Shown here one piece after another: positions 51,470 to 59,503 of a DNA stretch of 64,000 nt. This DNA is from Acidobacteriota bacterium. GTDB lineage: Bacteria; Acidobacteriota; Terriglobia; Bryobacterales; Bryobacteraceae. How positions within the stretch are numbered: the first letter of the stretch is position 1; every line of letters begins with the position of its first letter. Below the pieces are notes generated by a model. The model worked only from the letters and a program-made list of their open reading frames with translations, was not told the origin of the DNA and ran no database searches. The position numbers and the translations under genes were made by a program. The stretch spans positions 1-64,000 of the forward strand of contig JAFDVS010000114.1 in NCBI GenBank assembly GCA_018268935.1, in the 5' to 3' direction.

Positions 51470-52574
51470 AGGACTCCCTCAGCATCCGTCCAGGCTCCGC
51501 CAACCTTAGTCGCCGCAGCCCATCCAGACAGCATCCCAGCGCCTGTGCTTCCCAATCGCCCTGTTGCAGGATTCGCCACCATGCGGCTCTGTCCATGCTG
51601 CTCAGCAGGAAATGCTCTCCCGATTCCCAGCCGGTCTTGAGAGATGGCCCGAACATCTGCCAGAAATCCGTGTTCGTCACCGCCAGCAGAAGGCTGAAGT
51701 CATAGTTGCCCCCAAACAGGCTCACAAACAGGTTCGTTGTTTCGAAGTGGAGATCGGACTCGTGATCGCGCAACCACTCAATCGCAGGGTGCGTCAGGAA
51801 TTTCGATTCTTCATGGGATTCCTCGCCGCCAAATAGCTCTTCGAAGATCTCCCGCAACGCCGTCGTCGCGGGCTCACGGGCATCCAGGGATCCAGCACCG
51901 TAGGGCTGGTGAAACGCCATCGGAATGACTCCGTAACTTCCCCCTGCGACGCCAACTCGCGAAGACCGGCGCTGCAGCGGGATCACGAAATCATGGTGAG
52001 GGGCCGGCCGGGCGAATGCGCATAAAGTATGCACTCCGCCGCAAACCGAATGGTTTCGAAAATCTAGCAACGCCGCGGCATCCGGAGCAATCTGCTCGCG
52101 TAACGGCAGGGCAGTCATTTCCGCCGCAATTGCGTAGTGCAGTTCTTCCCTCATCAGTCCAGTGGTGAGCCGGAATCTCAGAAAGCTGTCAATGGCAAAT
52201 GCGGCTCGTGGTTCTTGCGGCTCAAATCCCAGCAAACGGAACGTTTCGCCATCCCACAACGCGGTTTCGTGCATCGGGAATGCGAGTTGCGCCAGCAATT
52301 CAGCTGTAAGCACCGGCGGTCTCAGCGCCGGTGCATCGACACTAATCGCCTTGGGCAGCATTCTGGAAGGCCGCTGAATCGGACATACGGCAGCTATTCG
52401 CGCATAGGGGTAATGCTCATAACCTTGTGCCCGGCATGTGTCATCGGAATAGTATTCCAGCAGGTGTTCGCGAACCCGGATCGTCTCCGGCCGCTCCCAC
52501 CTCTTCACCGGTATCTTGCTCAGTTCTTTCGCGGAGGTACCGTAGATATTCTCAATCGCCTCAAACAGACCCAC
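51450..52574 (-). CDS. Uncharacterised protein with a degenerate Nudix-box-like motif
   Basis: 374 residues if the GTG at 52574 (AGGA 9 bases upstream) is used; a TTG at 52607 is possible but overlaps the upstream gene by 47 bases. Soluble. Around residue 240 it holds AREPATTALREIFEELFGG, close to the Nudix box Gx5Ex7REUxEExGU, but the first Glu is one residue out of register and the late Gly is shifted. I do not recognise the family beyond that. Paired with the small upstream gene by overlap. Confidence 0.6.
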   Translation of the reverse strand: MGLFEAIENIYGTSAKELSKIPVKRWERPETIRVREHLLEYYSDDTCRAQGYEHYPYARIAAVCPIQRPSRMLPKAISVDAPALRPPVLTAELLAQLAFPMHETALWDGETFRLLGFEPQEPRAAFAIDSFLRFRLTTGLMREELHYAIAAEMTALPLREQIAPDAAALLDFRNHSVCGGVHTLCAFARPAPHHDFVIPLQRRSSRVGVAGGSYGVIPMAFHQPYGAGSLDAREPATTALREIFEELFGGEESHEESKFLTHPAIEWLRDHESDLHFETTNLFVSLFGGNYDFSLLLAVTNTDFWQMFGPSLKTGWESGEHFLLSSMDRAAWWRILQQGDWEAQALGCCLDGLRRLRLAEPGRMLRESYDAATS

Positions 52575-52848
52575 GCACGCGATTCCTGTATTCGATGCTT
52601 TCGCCAATCACCCTGCGGTACTCCTCCACATCGACGTCCCGCTCGGTGCAGATCAACATCAGGTTCCCATCGGATCGAAAATTGCCATCCCAGGCAACAA
52701 TCTCTTCATCGGACCAGGACGGATTGTAGGCAGCCATCTTCTCGTCCGGCATGCGGTCGAAGTAGGCACGGAGATTGATATCCGTTTCGTCAGAGCCCTC
52801 AGTATAGGGTTCTTGCTCGAAGTTCCAGCACGGTTGTTCCAGCACCAT
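52561..52848 (-). CDS. Hypothetical acidic protein (95 aa)
   Basis: Starts MVLEQPCWNFEQEPYTEGSD and is rich in Asp and Glu. The frame stays open to a TTG at 52902, only 11 bases from the divergent dehydrogenase ATG; neither start has a well placed Shine-Dalgarno. It overlaps the Nudix-like gene at its 3' end. Family not recognised. Confidence 0.5.
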   Translation of the reverse strand: MVLEQPCWNFEQEPYTEGSDETDINLRAYFDRMPDEKMAAYNPSWSDEEIVAWDGNFRSDGNLMLICTERDVDVEEYRRVIGESIEYRNRVRGSV

Positions 52849-52913
52849 AGGCAGAGTGTAGCAGTCTCGAATAAACGTGTCTGGCCATCCTCCGCCATGC
52901 AAGAATATAGCTC

Positions 52914-54554
52914 ATGCTTCCTTGGGCATTTCTTGCATTTGCTCTGTCCGCTTTTGCGCAGGATGGTAGCACCGCCGCTGATTGGTCTCAGCACATGGGA
53001 ACATATCGCGCCTGGCGGCACAGTTCACTGAGTTCGATCAATTCCACAAACGTCAGGAATCTGGCCCCCGTGTGGGTGTTTCAAACCGGTGACTACGAGG
53101 GTGGCCTGCAATCAACCCCCATCGTCATCGACGGTGTGATGTACGTCTCCACATCCCGCAACCGTGTCTTCGCGCTGAACGCTGCCACCGGACAGGAGAT
53201 CTGGCGCTACGTCTATCCGCTCCCACGAAGCTTCCAGACCTTCTACGGCCCTTGGAATCGTGGTGTCGCGGTCTCCGCCGGCAAAGTATTCCTGGGCACG
53301 CTCGACAACCACATGGTTGCCCTTGATCAGAAGTCAGGCCGCGAGTTGTGGCGCACCAATGTCGAGGACAGCAATCAATGCGGCTGCAACATCACCGCTG
53401 CCCCTTTGGTTGTGAAGGACAAGGTGATTACCGGCGTCACTGGCGGCGACTCCGCCCACCGCGGGTATGTCACTGCCTATGACGTCAACACCGGACGCCT
53501 TGCGTGGCGCTTCTGGACTATCCCCGGCCCCGGCGAACCCGGCCACGAAACTTGGGCCGGCGATAGCTGGAAGTATGGTGGTGGCTCCAGTTGGATGACA
53601 GGCTCCTACGATCCGGAACTCAATCTCGTCTACTGGAGCATCGGGAATCCAGCTGCCGATTTCTACGGAGGATCGCGCCGGGGAGCCAATCTTTATACGG
53701 ACTCCGTTGTCGCTCTCGATGCCGATACCGGAAAACTCAAGTGGTACAACCAGCAGATCCCCCACGATGTTTGGGACTTCGATACCGCTTACGAGAACAT
53801 CCTCCTCGATCTCCCGGTCAAGGGTCAGCCTCGGAAACTGCTCCTCAACGTGAATAAAAGTGGCTTTACCTGGGTCATCGATCGCGCCACCGGCAAGTTC
53901 GTTACTGCCTACCCGATCGTGAAACACTTCAACTGGATCAAGGGCGTCTCCGACTCCGGCGAACTCATCGGCCGAAACGAACCCGAGGTCGGAATGAAGA
54001 AGACACTCTGCCCAAGCATCGGCGGAGGACGCAGTTGGAATCAAGCCGCCTTCTCTCCCGTCACCAAATGGCTCTACACAACTGCGATTGAATGGTGCCA
54101 GGAGGTCATGGCGCAACCGGAAGAACCACAAGAGGGCAAGGTCTTCTTCGGTGGGGCTTTTGAAAACCGCAATCCTCCGGGCGAGAAAGCCTACGGTCAT
54201 CTCGATGCCATCGACCCCATCACTGGCAAAGTGCAGTGGTCCTACAAGTACAAATATCCACTCCTTGCTTCCGTTCTCTCCACCGCCGGCAACCTCATTT
54301 TTACGGGCGACCCGGAGGGCTCATTCTTTGCCCTCGACGCCAGATCCGGGCAGAAGCTTTGGAGTTTCGCAACCGGCAGCGGTAACAGAGGATCCTCCGT
54401 CACCTACACGGTGAAAGGCCGCCAGTTCGTCGCCACACCGACTGGCTTTGGCTCCGCGCTCGCGGGTCTGCTACCCCAGTTGTGGCCGGAAACAGAGAAT
54501 CTGCGTGGCGGCTCGAGTGTGTTTGTATTCGCCCTTCCGGAGGCTGGACAATGA
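52914..54554 (+). CDS. PQQ-dependent alcohol dehydrogenase, exported
   Basis: 546 residues with a signal peptide (MLPWAFLAFALSAFAQ). Clear quinoprotein dehydrogenase: WSQHMGTYRAWRHSSLSSIN at the start, ALNAATGQEIWRYVYPLP blades, ETWAGDSWKYGGGSSW, and the active-site PHDVWDFD with the catalytic Asp (D288). A second Asp two residues on (D290) matches the position that marks lanthanide-using enzymes. It oxidises an alcohol in the periplasm and passes electrons to cytochrome c; the cytochrome gene follows with an ATGA overlap. Confidence 0.9.
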   Translation: MLPWAFLAFALSAFAQDGSTAADWSQHMGTYRAWRHSSLSSINSTNVRNLAPVWVFQTGDYEGGLQSTPIVIDGVMYVSTSRNRVFALNAATGQEIWRYVYPLPRSFQTFYGPWNRGVAVSAGKVFLGTLDNHMVALDQKSGRELWRTNVEDSNQCGCNITAAPLVVKDKVITGVTGGDSAHRGYVTAYDVNTGRLAWRFWTIPGPGEPGHETWAGDSWKYGGGSSWMTGSYDPELNLVYWSIGNPAADFYGGSRRGANLYTDSVVALDADTGKLKWYNQQIPHDVWDFDTAYENILLDLPVKGQPRKLLLNVNKSGFTWVIDRATGKFVTAYPIVKHFNWIKGVSDSGELIGRNEPEVGMKKTLCPSIGGGRSWNQAAFSPVTKWLYTTAIEWCQEVMAQPEEPQEGKVFFGGAFENRNPPGEKAYGHLDAIDPITGKVQWSYKYKYPLLASVLSTAGNLIFTGDPEGSFFALDARSGQKLWSFATGSGNRGSSVTYTVKGRQFVATPTGFGSALAGLLPQLWPETENLRGGSSVFVFALPEAGQ

Positions 54555-55288
54555 TCGCACTCTATGTGGCTTTCCTCACCCAGGCCTTCGCACAGGAGCC
54601 GGATCTTGCGCTCGGCGCGAAAGTATTCGCCCAGAGTTGCGCCGTCGGATATTGCCACGGAACGGCGGGTGCCGCCAACCGCGGGCCACGACTTGCCGGC
54701 CGTGGCTTCGATAGTGCCTTCGTGGAGAAGGTGATTCGTGACGGCGTCCCCGGAACCGCCATGCCCGGTTTCAAATCGATGAGGAGCCCCGACCTCATCG
54801 CCGTCATCGCCTATGTGATGAAGATCTCCGGGGGAGGCACCGTTTCCGCCGTTCCGGCGCATGTTCCTGCTCCCGTAGCGCCGAAATTTTCGGGTCCAGC
54901 CGAGGCCCGGCAAGGCAAGGATCTCTTCTTTGACGCGACCCGTGGCGCCCGTTGTGGAACATGCCATGCCCTCGAAGACTGGGGTGTTGCCGTTGGGCCC
55001 AACATAACCGGCCGTTCTACTGCTGGGCTCCGGCAGAGAATATCCGCCAACGTGAAGCAAGCCATCGCCGGCACACTTCGATTCCCCGCACTCGTCCTGG
55101 ATCGCAAAGGCGCATCCATCAGCCTGTTCGATCTCTCGGATGCTCCTCCGGTGCTGCGTACATTCCTCCCCGCGGAAGTGCGGCTGGAAAACTCCGCGGG
55201 ATGGACCCACGCCACGGTGACTCGGTCCTACTCCGACTCTGAACTCTCCAGCATCGATGCCTATCTCCAATGGCTCGCTCAGCGATAG
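54551..55288 (+). CDS. Diheme cytochrome c, electron acceptor of the PQQ dehydrogenase
   Basis: 245 residues with a short signal peptide (MIALYVAFLTQAFAQ). The second heme site is a standard CGTCH (C135, C138, H139). The first is CAVGYCH (C30, C35, H36), which has four residues between the cysteines rather than two. An axial Met is plausible at PGTAMPGF. The ATG at 54551 overlaps the dehydrogenase stop, so the pair is co-translated. Periplasmic. Confidence 0.85.
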   Translation: MIALYVAFLTQAFAQEPDLALGAKVFAQSCAVGYCHGTAGAANRGPRLAGRGFDSAFVEKVIRDGVPGTAMPGFKSMRSPDLIAVIAYVMKISGGGTVSAVPAHVPAPVAPKFSGPAEARQGKDLFFDATRGARCGTCHALEDWGVAVGPNITGRSTAGLRQRISANVKQAIAGTLRFPALVLDRKGASISLFDLSDAPPVLRTFLPAEVRLENSAGWTHATVTRSYSDSELSSIDAYLQWLAQR

Positions 55289-55668
55289 CGTTCGTCCACT
55301 TCAACCCGGTAACCATTCGCCAGCCGGTTGGTCTCATTCGCCAGTCCGACGATTGCCATTAGTTCGCCGAACATTTCCTCGCTCATGCCTTTGCTTCGCG
55401 CTGCGGCGCTGTGCGTGGCAATGCAATACGTACAGTTGTTGGTCACGCTCACGGCGAGATAAATCATTTCTCTAGCCACTGGATCGAGTGATCCCGCTCC
55501 TCCCATCAACTCCTTCACTCGGGCCCAAGTGCGCTCGAGCGTCGGGGGATGATTGGCCAGTGCCTTCCAAAGGTTGTTCACATAATCCGTCTTCCGCGTG
55601 GTCATGATATCGTCATACACCGCACGGACCTGTGCGCTTGCTTGTTCGTACTCGATTAGAGGTGTCAT
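55279..55668 (-). CDS. Carboxymuconolactone decarboxylase / AhpD-like protein
   Basis: 129 residues. Contains the AhpD-type active site NNCTYCIATHSAAARSKG (CxxC and following His) preceded by EMIYLAVSVT. Such proteins are peroxide-reducing or disulfide-reducing enzymes in the cytoplasm. Its stop overlaps the cytochrome gene by 10 bases, and its ATG is 23 bases from the divergent propeller gene. Confidence 0.88.
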   Translation of the reverse strand: MTPLIEYEQASAQVRAVYDDIMTTRKTDYVNNLWKALANHPPTLERTWARVKELMGGAGSLDPVAREMIYLAVSVTNNCTYCIATHSAAARSKGMSEEMFGELMAIVGLANETNRLANGYRVEVDERYR

Positions 55669-55691
55669 CGGTTAGATAGTATAAGGAAACC
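55669..55691. promoter_or_regulatory. 23-bp divergent start region with paired -10-like boxes
   Basis: Entire spacer between the AhpD-like ATG (minus) and the propeller ATG (plus). Minus strand reads TATACT at 55678-55683, 9 bases before its ATG. Plus strand reads TAGTAT at 55677-55682, 9 bases before its ATG, with AAGGA overlapping. Transcripts would begin at or very near the start codons. Confidence 0.4.
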
Positions 55692-56906
55692 ATGCGCAGA
55701 CGTACCTTCCTCAGCTTGTCGGCATCCGTGCCTGCCCTCCCAGGCGCTGCCAGGATTCCAGTCCGAGCTATCACCAAGGGCCCCAAGTATCACTGGTTCG
55801 GCTATTACGACAAACTTCAGTTCGACCCCTCCAGCCGATACGTACTCGGCATGGAAGTGGATTTCGAACATCGCTCCCCGCGCCAGAGCGATACGATCCG
55901 CATCGGCATGGTAGACACGCTGGACAACGACAGGTGGACCGAGCTAGGACAGACCCAGGCGTGGAACTGGCAGCAGGGCTGCATGCTCCAATGGGTTCCC
56001 GGCTCCAAGACCGACGTGATCTGGAATGATCAGCAAGGCGCCGACTTTGTTTCGCACATCGTCAACGTGAAGACCGGAAAGCGTCGCACGATTCCTTCCG
56101 CCATCTACACGCTCAGCCCCGATGCCAAGTGGGGCATCACCTGTGATTTCCGAAGGCTCAACGACTGCCGCCCCGGCTACGGATACGCCGGCATTCCGGA
56201 TCCGAACAAGGACAAACTCGTGCCTGACAACGTCGGTGTGTGGCGCGTGGACCTCGACACGGGGAAGAAGACCCTTCTTGTCTCCATCGCTGACGCCCAG
56301 CGCATCCCCTACCCCGGGGGCTATTCGAACGGCGCCAAACAATGGTTCAATCACCTGCTGATCTCTCCTGACGCCAAGCGCTTCATCTTCCTTCATCGCT
56401 GGCGCGGCGACAAGGAGAAGGCCGGTTTTTCCACTCGTATGTTCACTGCGGATGCAAACGGCAAGAACCTCTTCGTCCTCGATCCGGCAGGCCGCACTTC
56501 GCATTTCATTTGGCGAGACCCCAAAACTGTGCTCGCCTGGGCTTGGCACAAGTCGCACGGCGACAAATTTTATCTCTTTCGGGACCGCACCGAACAGGTC
56601 GATGTGATCGCCCCCGAACTGATGCCGGTAAACGGCCACTGCACCTACCTCCCAGGGAATCGTTGGATACTGAACGACACCTACCCCGACAAAGATCGCC
56701 TCCAACACGTCTATCTCTACGACACAAATGCCGGCGCCCGTCATCCCCTGGGCGATTTTCACTCGCCAAACGAATACACAGGAGAGTGGCGCTGCGATAC
56801 GCATCCCCGCTTTAGCCCTGATGGAAAGAAGGTTGTAATTGACTCGCCGCACCAGGGCGGGCGCCAGATGTTTTTGATCGACATCAGTGAGGTCGTCGGG
56901 GGATGA
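55692..56906 (+). CDS. Exported TolB-like / oligogalacturonate-lyase-like beta-propeller
   Basis: 404 residues, with a Tat-like N-terminus (MRRRTFLSLSASVPALPGAA). Blades of TolB/WD40-type are seen (YTLSPDAKWGITCDFRRLND; LLISPDAKRFIFLHRWRG; HPRFSPDGKKVVIDSPHQGG). Conserved His in HFIWRDP and GEWRCDTHPRFS recall the oligogalacturonate lyase fold, but the metal site is not established. Overlaps the amidase start by ATGA, so they are co-translated. Confidence 0.7.
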   Translation: MRRRTFLSLSASVPALPGAARIPVRAITKGPKYHWFGYYDKLQFDPSSRYVLGMEVDFEHRSPRQSDTIRIGMVDTLDNDRWTELGQTQAWNWQQGCMLQWVPGSKTDVIWNDQQGADFVSHIVNVKTGKRRTIPSAIYTLSPDAKWGITCDFRRLNDCRPGYGYAGIPDPNKDKLVPDNVGVWRVDLDTGKKTLLVSIADAQRIPYPGGYSNGAKQWFNHLLISPDAKRFIFLHRWRGDKEKAGFSTRMFTADANGKNLFVLDPAGRTSHFIWRDPKTVLAWAWHKSHGDKFYLFRDRTEQVDVIAPELMPVNGHCTYLPGNRWILNDTYPDKDRLQHVYLYDTNAGARHPLGDFHSPNEYTGEWRCDTHPRFSPDGKKVVIDSPHQGGRQMFLIDISEVVGG

Positions 56907-58384
56907 AAATGAGCCGTCGAGATGCCATGGCCCTCGCTGCCGCCGCAGCCAACGCACAGACTGGAATGCCCGAACTGTGCCGCATGACCGCTTCCGACCT
57001 GTCGAAAAAGTTGCGCGCCAGGACGGTTTCCGCACGCGAAGTGCTCGATGCTCACCTCCGTCAAATCGAGCGTGTGAATCCGAAGGTCAATGCGATCATT
57101 ACCCTCGTCGCCGATGCGGCACGAAACCGTGCCAGGCAGGCCGATGAGGCCGCGGCAAAAGGCAGGTTCCTCGGCCCTCTTCATGGGCTCCCCATCGCCC
57201 ACAAGGACCTGCAAGACACCAAAGGCATTCGCACCACATACGGCTCACCCATCTTTAAGGACTACGTACCCACACAGAACACGCTCACCATCGAAAGGAT
57301 CTATCAGGCCGGAGCCGTCCCCATCGGCAAAACCAACGTGCCCGAATTCGGCGCGGGTTCGCAGACCTTCAACCCCGTTTTCGGAGCTACCAGAAACCCC
57401 TACGACCTTACGAAAACCTGTGGTGGCAGCAGCGGCGGAGCGGCGGTCGCGCTCGCTTGCGGCATGGTCCCTATCGCCGATGGCAGCGACACGGGCGGTT
57501 CCCTCCGCAATCCGGCGAGTTTCTGCGGCGTCGTCGGATTCCGCAGTTCTCCAGGGAGAGTCGCGCGATATCCGACGGCAAACGCGTGGAGCACGATCAG
57601 CGTCACCGGCCCAATGGCCCGCACCGTCGCCGATACGGCGCTCTTCTTCTCCGCCATCGCTGGCCCCGACCCCCGTGTTCCACTATCCATCCATGAGCCC
57701 GGCACGCGCTTCCTCGCCCCACTCGACAGAAGCTTCAAAGGCGTCCGCATCGCCTGGGCTCCCGACTTCGCCGGCATCCCCTTTGATCGTCGTATCCGCG
57801 ATGTATTTCAATCGCGACGTAAAAATTTCGAATCCCTCGGTGCCATCGTAGAAGATGCCAGCCCGGACATGACCGGTGCCGACGAATCGTTCAAAGTGTT
57901 GCGCGCCCTGAGCTTCTATCAACAGCATGCTCCCAAACTGCAGAAGTATCCAGGGCAGATCAAGGCCACGGTGATCGAGGAAATCGAACGTGGAGCCAAA
58001 CTGACCAGCCGCGAAATTATGGAGGCCGAGGAACTTCGCTCCAAGCTATTCGCCCGATTCGGTGAGTTCCTTTCCAAATATGAATACCTCGTCCTCCCTG
58101 TGACTCAGGTCCCTCCCTTCGATATCAATCACCCCTACATCACGGAAATCGAAGGCAGGAAGATGGGCAGTTACATCGAGTGGATGCGCTCCTGTTGCTA
58201 CATCACCGCCACCACCCACCCAGCCATCTCGGTGCCGGGTGGGCTGACCTCAGACGGCCTCCCTGTCGGAATCCAGATCGTAGGACGTCACCACGCTGAC
58301 TTCGAGGTGCTGCAACTTGCATTCGCCTTTGAACAGACGATGCCTCAGCTGTGGCCCTCCATCGCCGGAGCAAATGGCGCCTGA
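56903..58384 (+). CDS. Amidase (amidase signature family), probably exported
   Basis: 493 residues. Amidase signature with catalytic triad Lys in LPIAHKDL and the Gly/Ser-rich KTCGGSSGGAAVALACG, with the nucleophile Ser in GSDTGGSLRNPASFCG. Members hydrolyse amide bonds of many small molecules. The N-terminus MKMSRRDAMALAAAAANAQT looks like a Tat signal, so this may be a secreted amidase rather than the GatA subunit. No gatB or gatC nearby supports that. Confidence 0.88.
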   Translation: MKMSRRDAMALAAAAANAQTGMPELCRMTASDLSKKLRARTVSAREVLDAHLRQIERVNPKVNAIITLVADAARNRARQADEAAAKGRFLGPLHGLPIAHKDLQDTKGIRTTYGSPIFKDYVPTQNTLTIERIYQAGAVPIGKTNVPEFGAGSQTFNPVFGATRNPYDLTKTCGGSSGGAAVALACGMVPIADGSDTGGSLRNPASFCGVVGFRSSPGRVARYPTANAWSTISVTGPMARTVADTALFFSAIAGPDPRVPLSIHEPGTRFLAPLDRSFKGVRIAWAPDFAGIPFDRRIRDVFQSRRKNFESLGAIVEDASPDMTGADESFKVLRALSFYQQHAPKLQKYPGQIKATVIEEIERGAKLTSREIMEAEELRSKLFARFGEFLSKYEYLVLPVTQVPPFDINHPYITEIEGRKMGSYIEWMRSCCYITATTHPAISVPGGLTSDGLPVGIQIVGRHHADFEVLQLAFAFEQTMPQLWPSIAGANGA

Positions 58385-58441
58385 CCACTTCCGTCGGTAC
58401 TATCCCTTAGGGTTTCTCAGCAATCCCACCGATAGCCTTTC

Positions 58442-58457
58442 CGGGCATGGATGCCCG
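58442..58457. repeat. Inverted repeat upstream of the kinase pair
   Basis: CGGGCAT-GG-ATGCCCG is a perfect 7-base-arm inverted repeat, 24 bases before the pseudokinase ATG at 58481. The 2-base centre is too tight for a stable hairpin, so an operator is more likely than a terminator. Confidence 0.5.
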
Positions 58458-58480
58458 AAAAAGAATATAGGGTATTTTGC

Positions 58481-59494
58481 ATGCTCCAAACTGAGACCCG
58501 TCTGGGTGATTACGAAATCCTTGACATTGTCCAAAGCTCCCGGAAAGAAGTGGTCTATCGTGTGCGCAACACCGTCGCTAACCGCATCGAGGCGATGAAA
58601 GTTCTTCCCGACTCCCTCGAACGCGACAACGACGCCAGAGAGCGGTTCTTTCGCGAGATCAAGGTCCTCGCCCGCCTCGTCCACCCCAATATTGTCACCT
58701 TCCACAACGCGGCCGAGATCAACGGCAAGCTCATCATGACCACCGAATTGTTGGAAGGCGTCACCCTTGCGGATCGCATGGAAGTGACCCGGCTCTCAAT
58801 AGAGGATTCCTGCCGCATCATGCAAAGGATTCTCGCCGCGCTCGGTCATGCTCATGCCCAGGGCGTGGTTCACCGTGAAGTCACCCCCGACAACGTGTGG
58901 CTTCTGGCCAACGATGCCCTGAAACTCGGCGGCTTCGCCCTTGCCAAGGGTAAGGGCGACATGAATCTCACTCAGGAGGGTACGTCCCTCGGTTCCGTCC
59001 ACTACATGGCCCCCGAGCAGGTGAAAGGCACTTCTTCGGTCGACTTTCGCGCCGATATCTACGCCGCTGGTTGCCTCCTCTACGAACTCCTGACCGGAAA
59101 GAAGCCCTTCGACGCAAAGAGTCAGTTCGACGTCATGCTTGCCCATGTCCAACGTGAAGCAACTCCCGCTGTGGTCGTCAATCCCGCCATACCCGCGGCT
59201 CTGCAGATGGTAATCTCCACTGCAATGCAGAAAGACCCTGCGCAACGCTATCCCAATGCGTACTCCATGGCCGTGGCCATTGATGAGGCGCTCCATGGCA
59301 AGCCGGAAAAGGTTCGGGATACGGCTGTCCCACTGCCTCCCTCGCCAATCCAACAGCCTGTCGTTCCATCTACCCCGGTGGTCGCCGTAAACGCGAGTCC
59401 CTCCTCCAACATGATGGAAGGAATGGTCACTTACCTCGTGTTTGCGACCATCGCTGCTGCCTTCATCTGGGCCGTTATGATCCTGGCTAAATAG
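58481..59494 (+). CDS. Membrane-anchored Ser/Thr pseudokinase
   Basis: 337 residues with the PknB-type kinase fold, but key residues are changed. The glycine-rich loop is replaced by QSSRKEV. The catalytic HRD is HRE (E133) in VVHREVTPDNVWLL. DFG is replaced: LGGFALAK (residues 149-156) lacks the Mg-binding Asp. The beta-3 Lys (K40) and the late fold motifs (YMAPEQVKG; DFRADIYAAGCLLYELLTG) stay. A Pro-rich linker and a C-terminal membrane helix (YLVFATIAAAFIWAVMILAK) follow. It should bind but not phosphorylate; its likely partner is the active paralogue 9 bases downstream. I use the internal ATG at 58481, matching the usual N-terminus. Confidence 0.85.
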   Translation: MLQTETRLGDYEILDIVQSSRKEVVYRVRNTVANRIEAMKVLPDSLERDNDARERFFREIKVLARLVHPNIVTFHNAAEINGKLIMTTELLEGVTLADRMEVTRLSIEDSCRIMQRILAALGHAHAQGVVHREVTPDNVWLLANDALKLGGFALAKGKGDMNLTQEGTSLGSVHYMAPEQVKGTSSVDFRADIYAAGCLLYELLTGKKPFDAKSQFDVMLAHVQREATPAVVVNPAIPAALQMVISTAMQKDPAQRYPNAYSMAVAIDEALHGKPEKVRDTAVPLPPSPIQQPVVPSTPVVAVNASPSSNMMEGMVTYLVFATIAAAFIWAVMILAK

Positions 59495-59503
59495 GAGATC
59501 GCC

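Noticed and set aside
56903..58384. GatA subunit of the amidotransferase
   Set aside because: No gatB or gatC is nearby and the N-terminus looks like a Tat export signal, so a general amidase is more likely.
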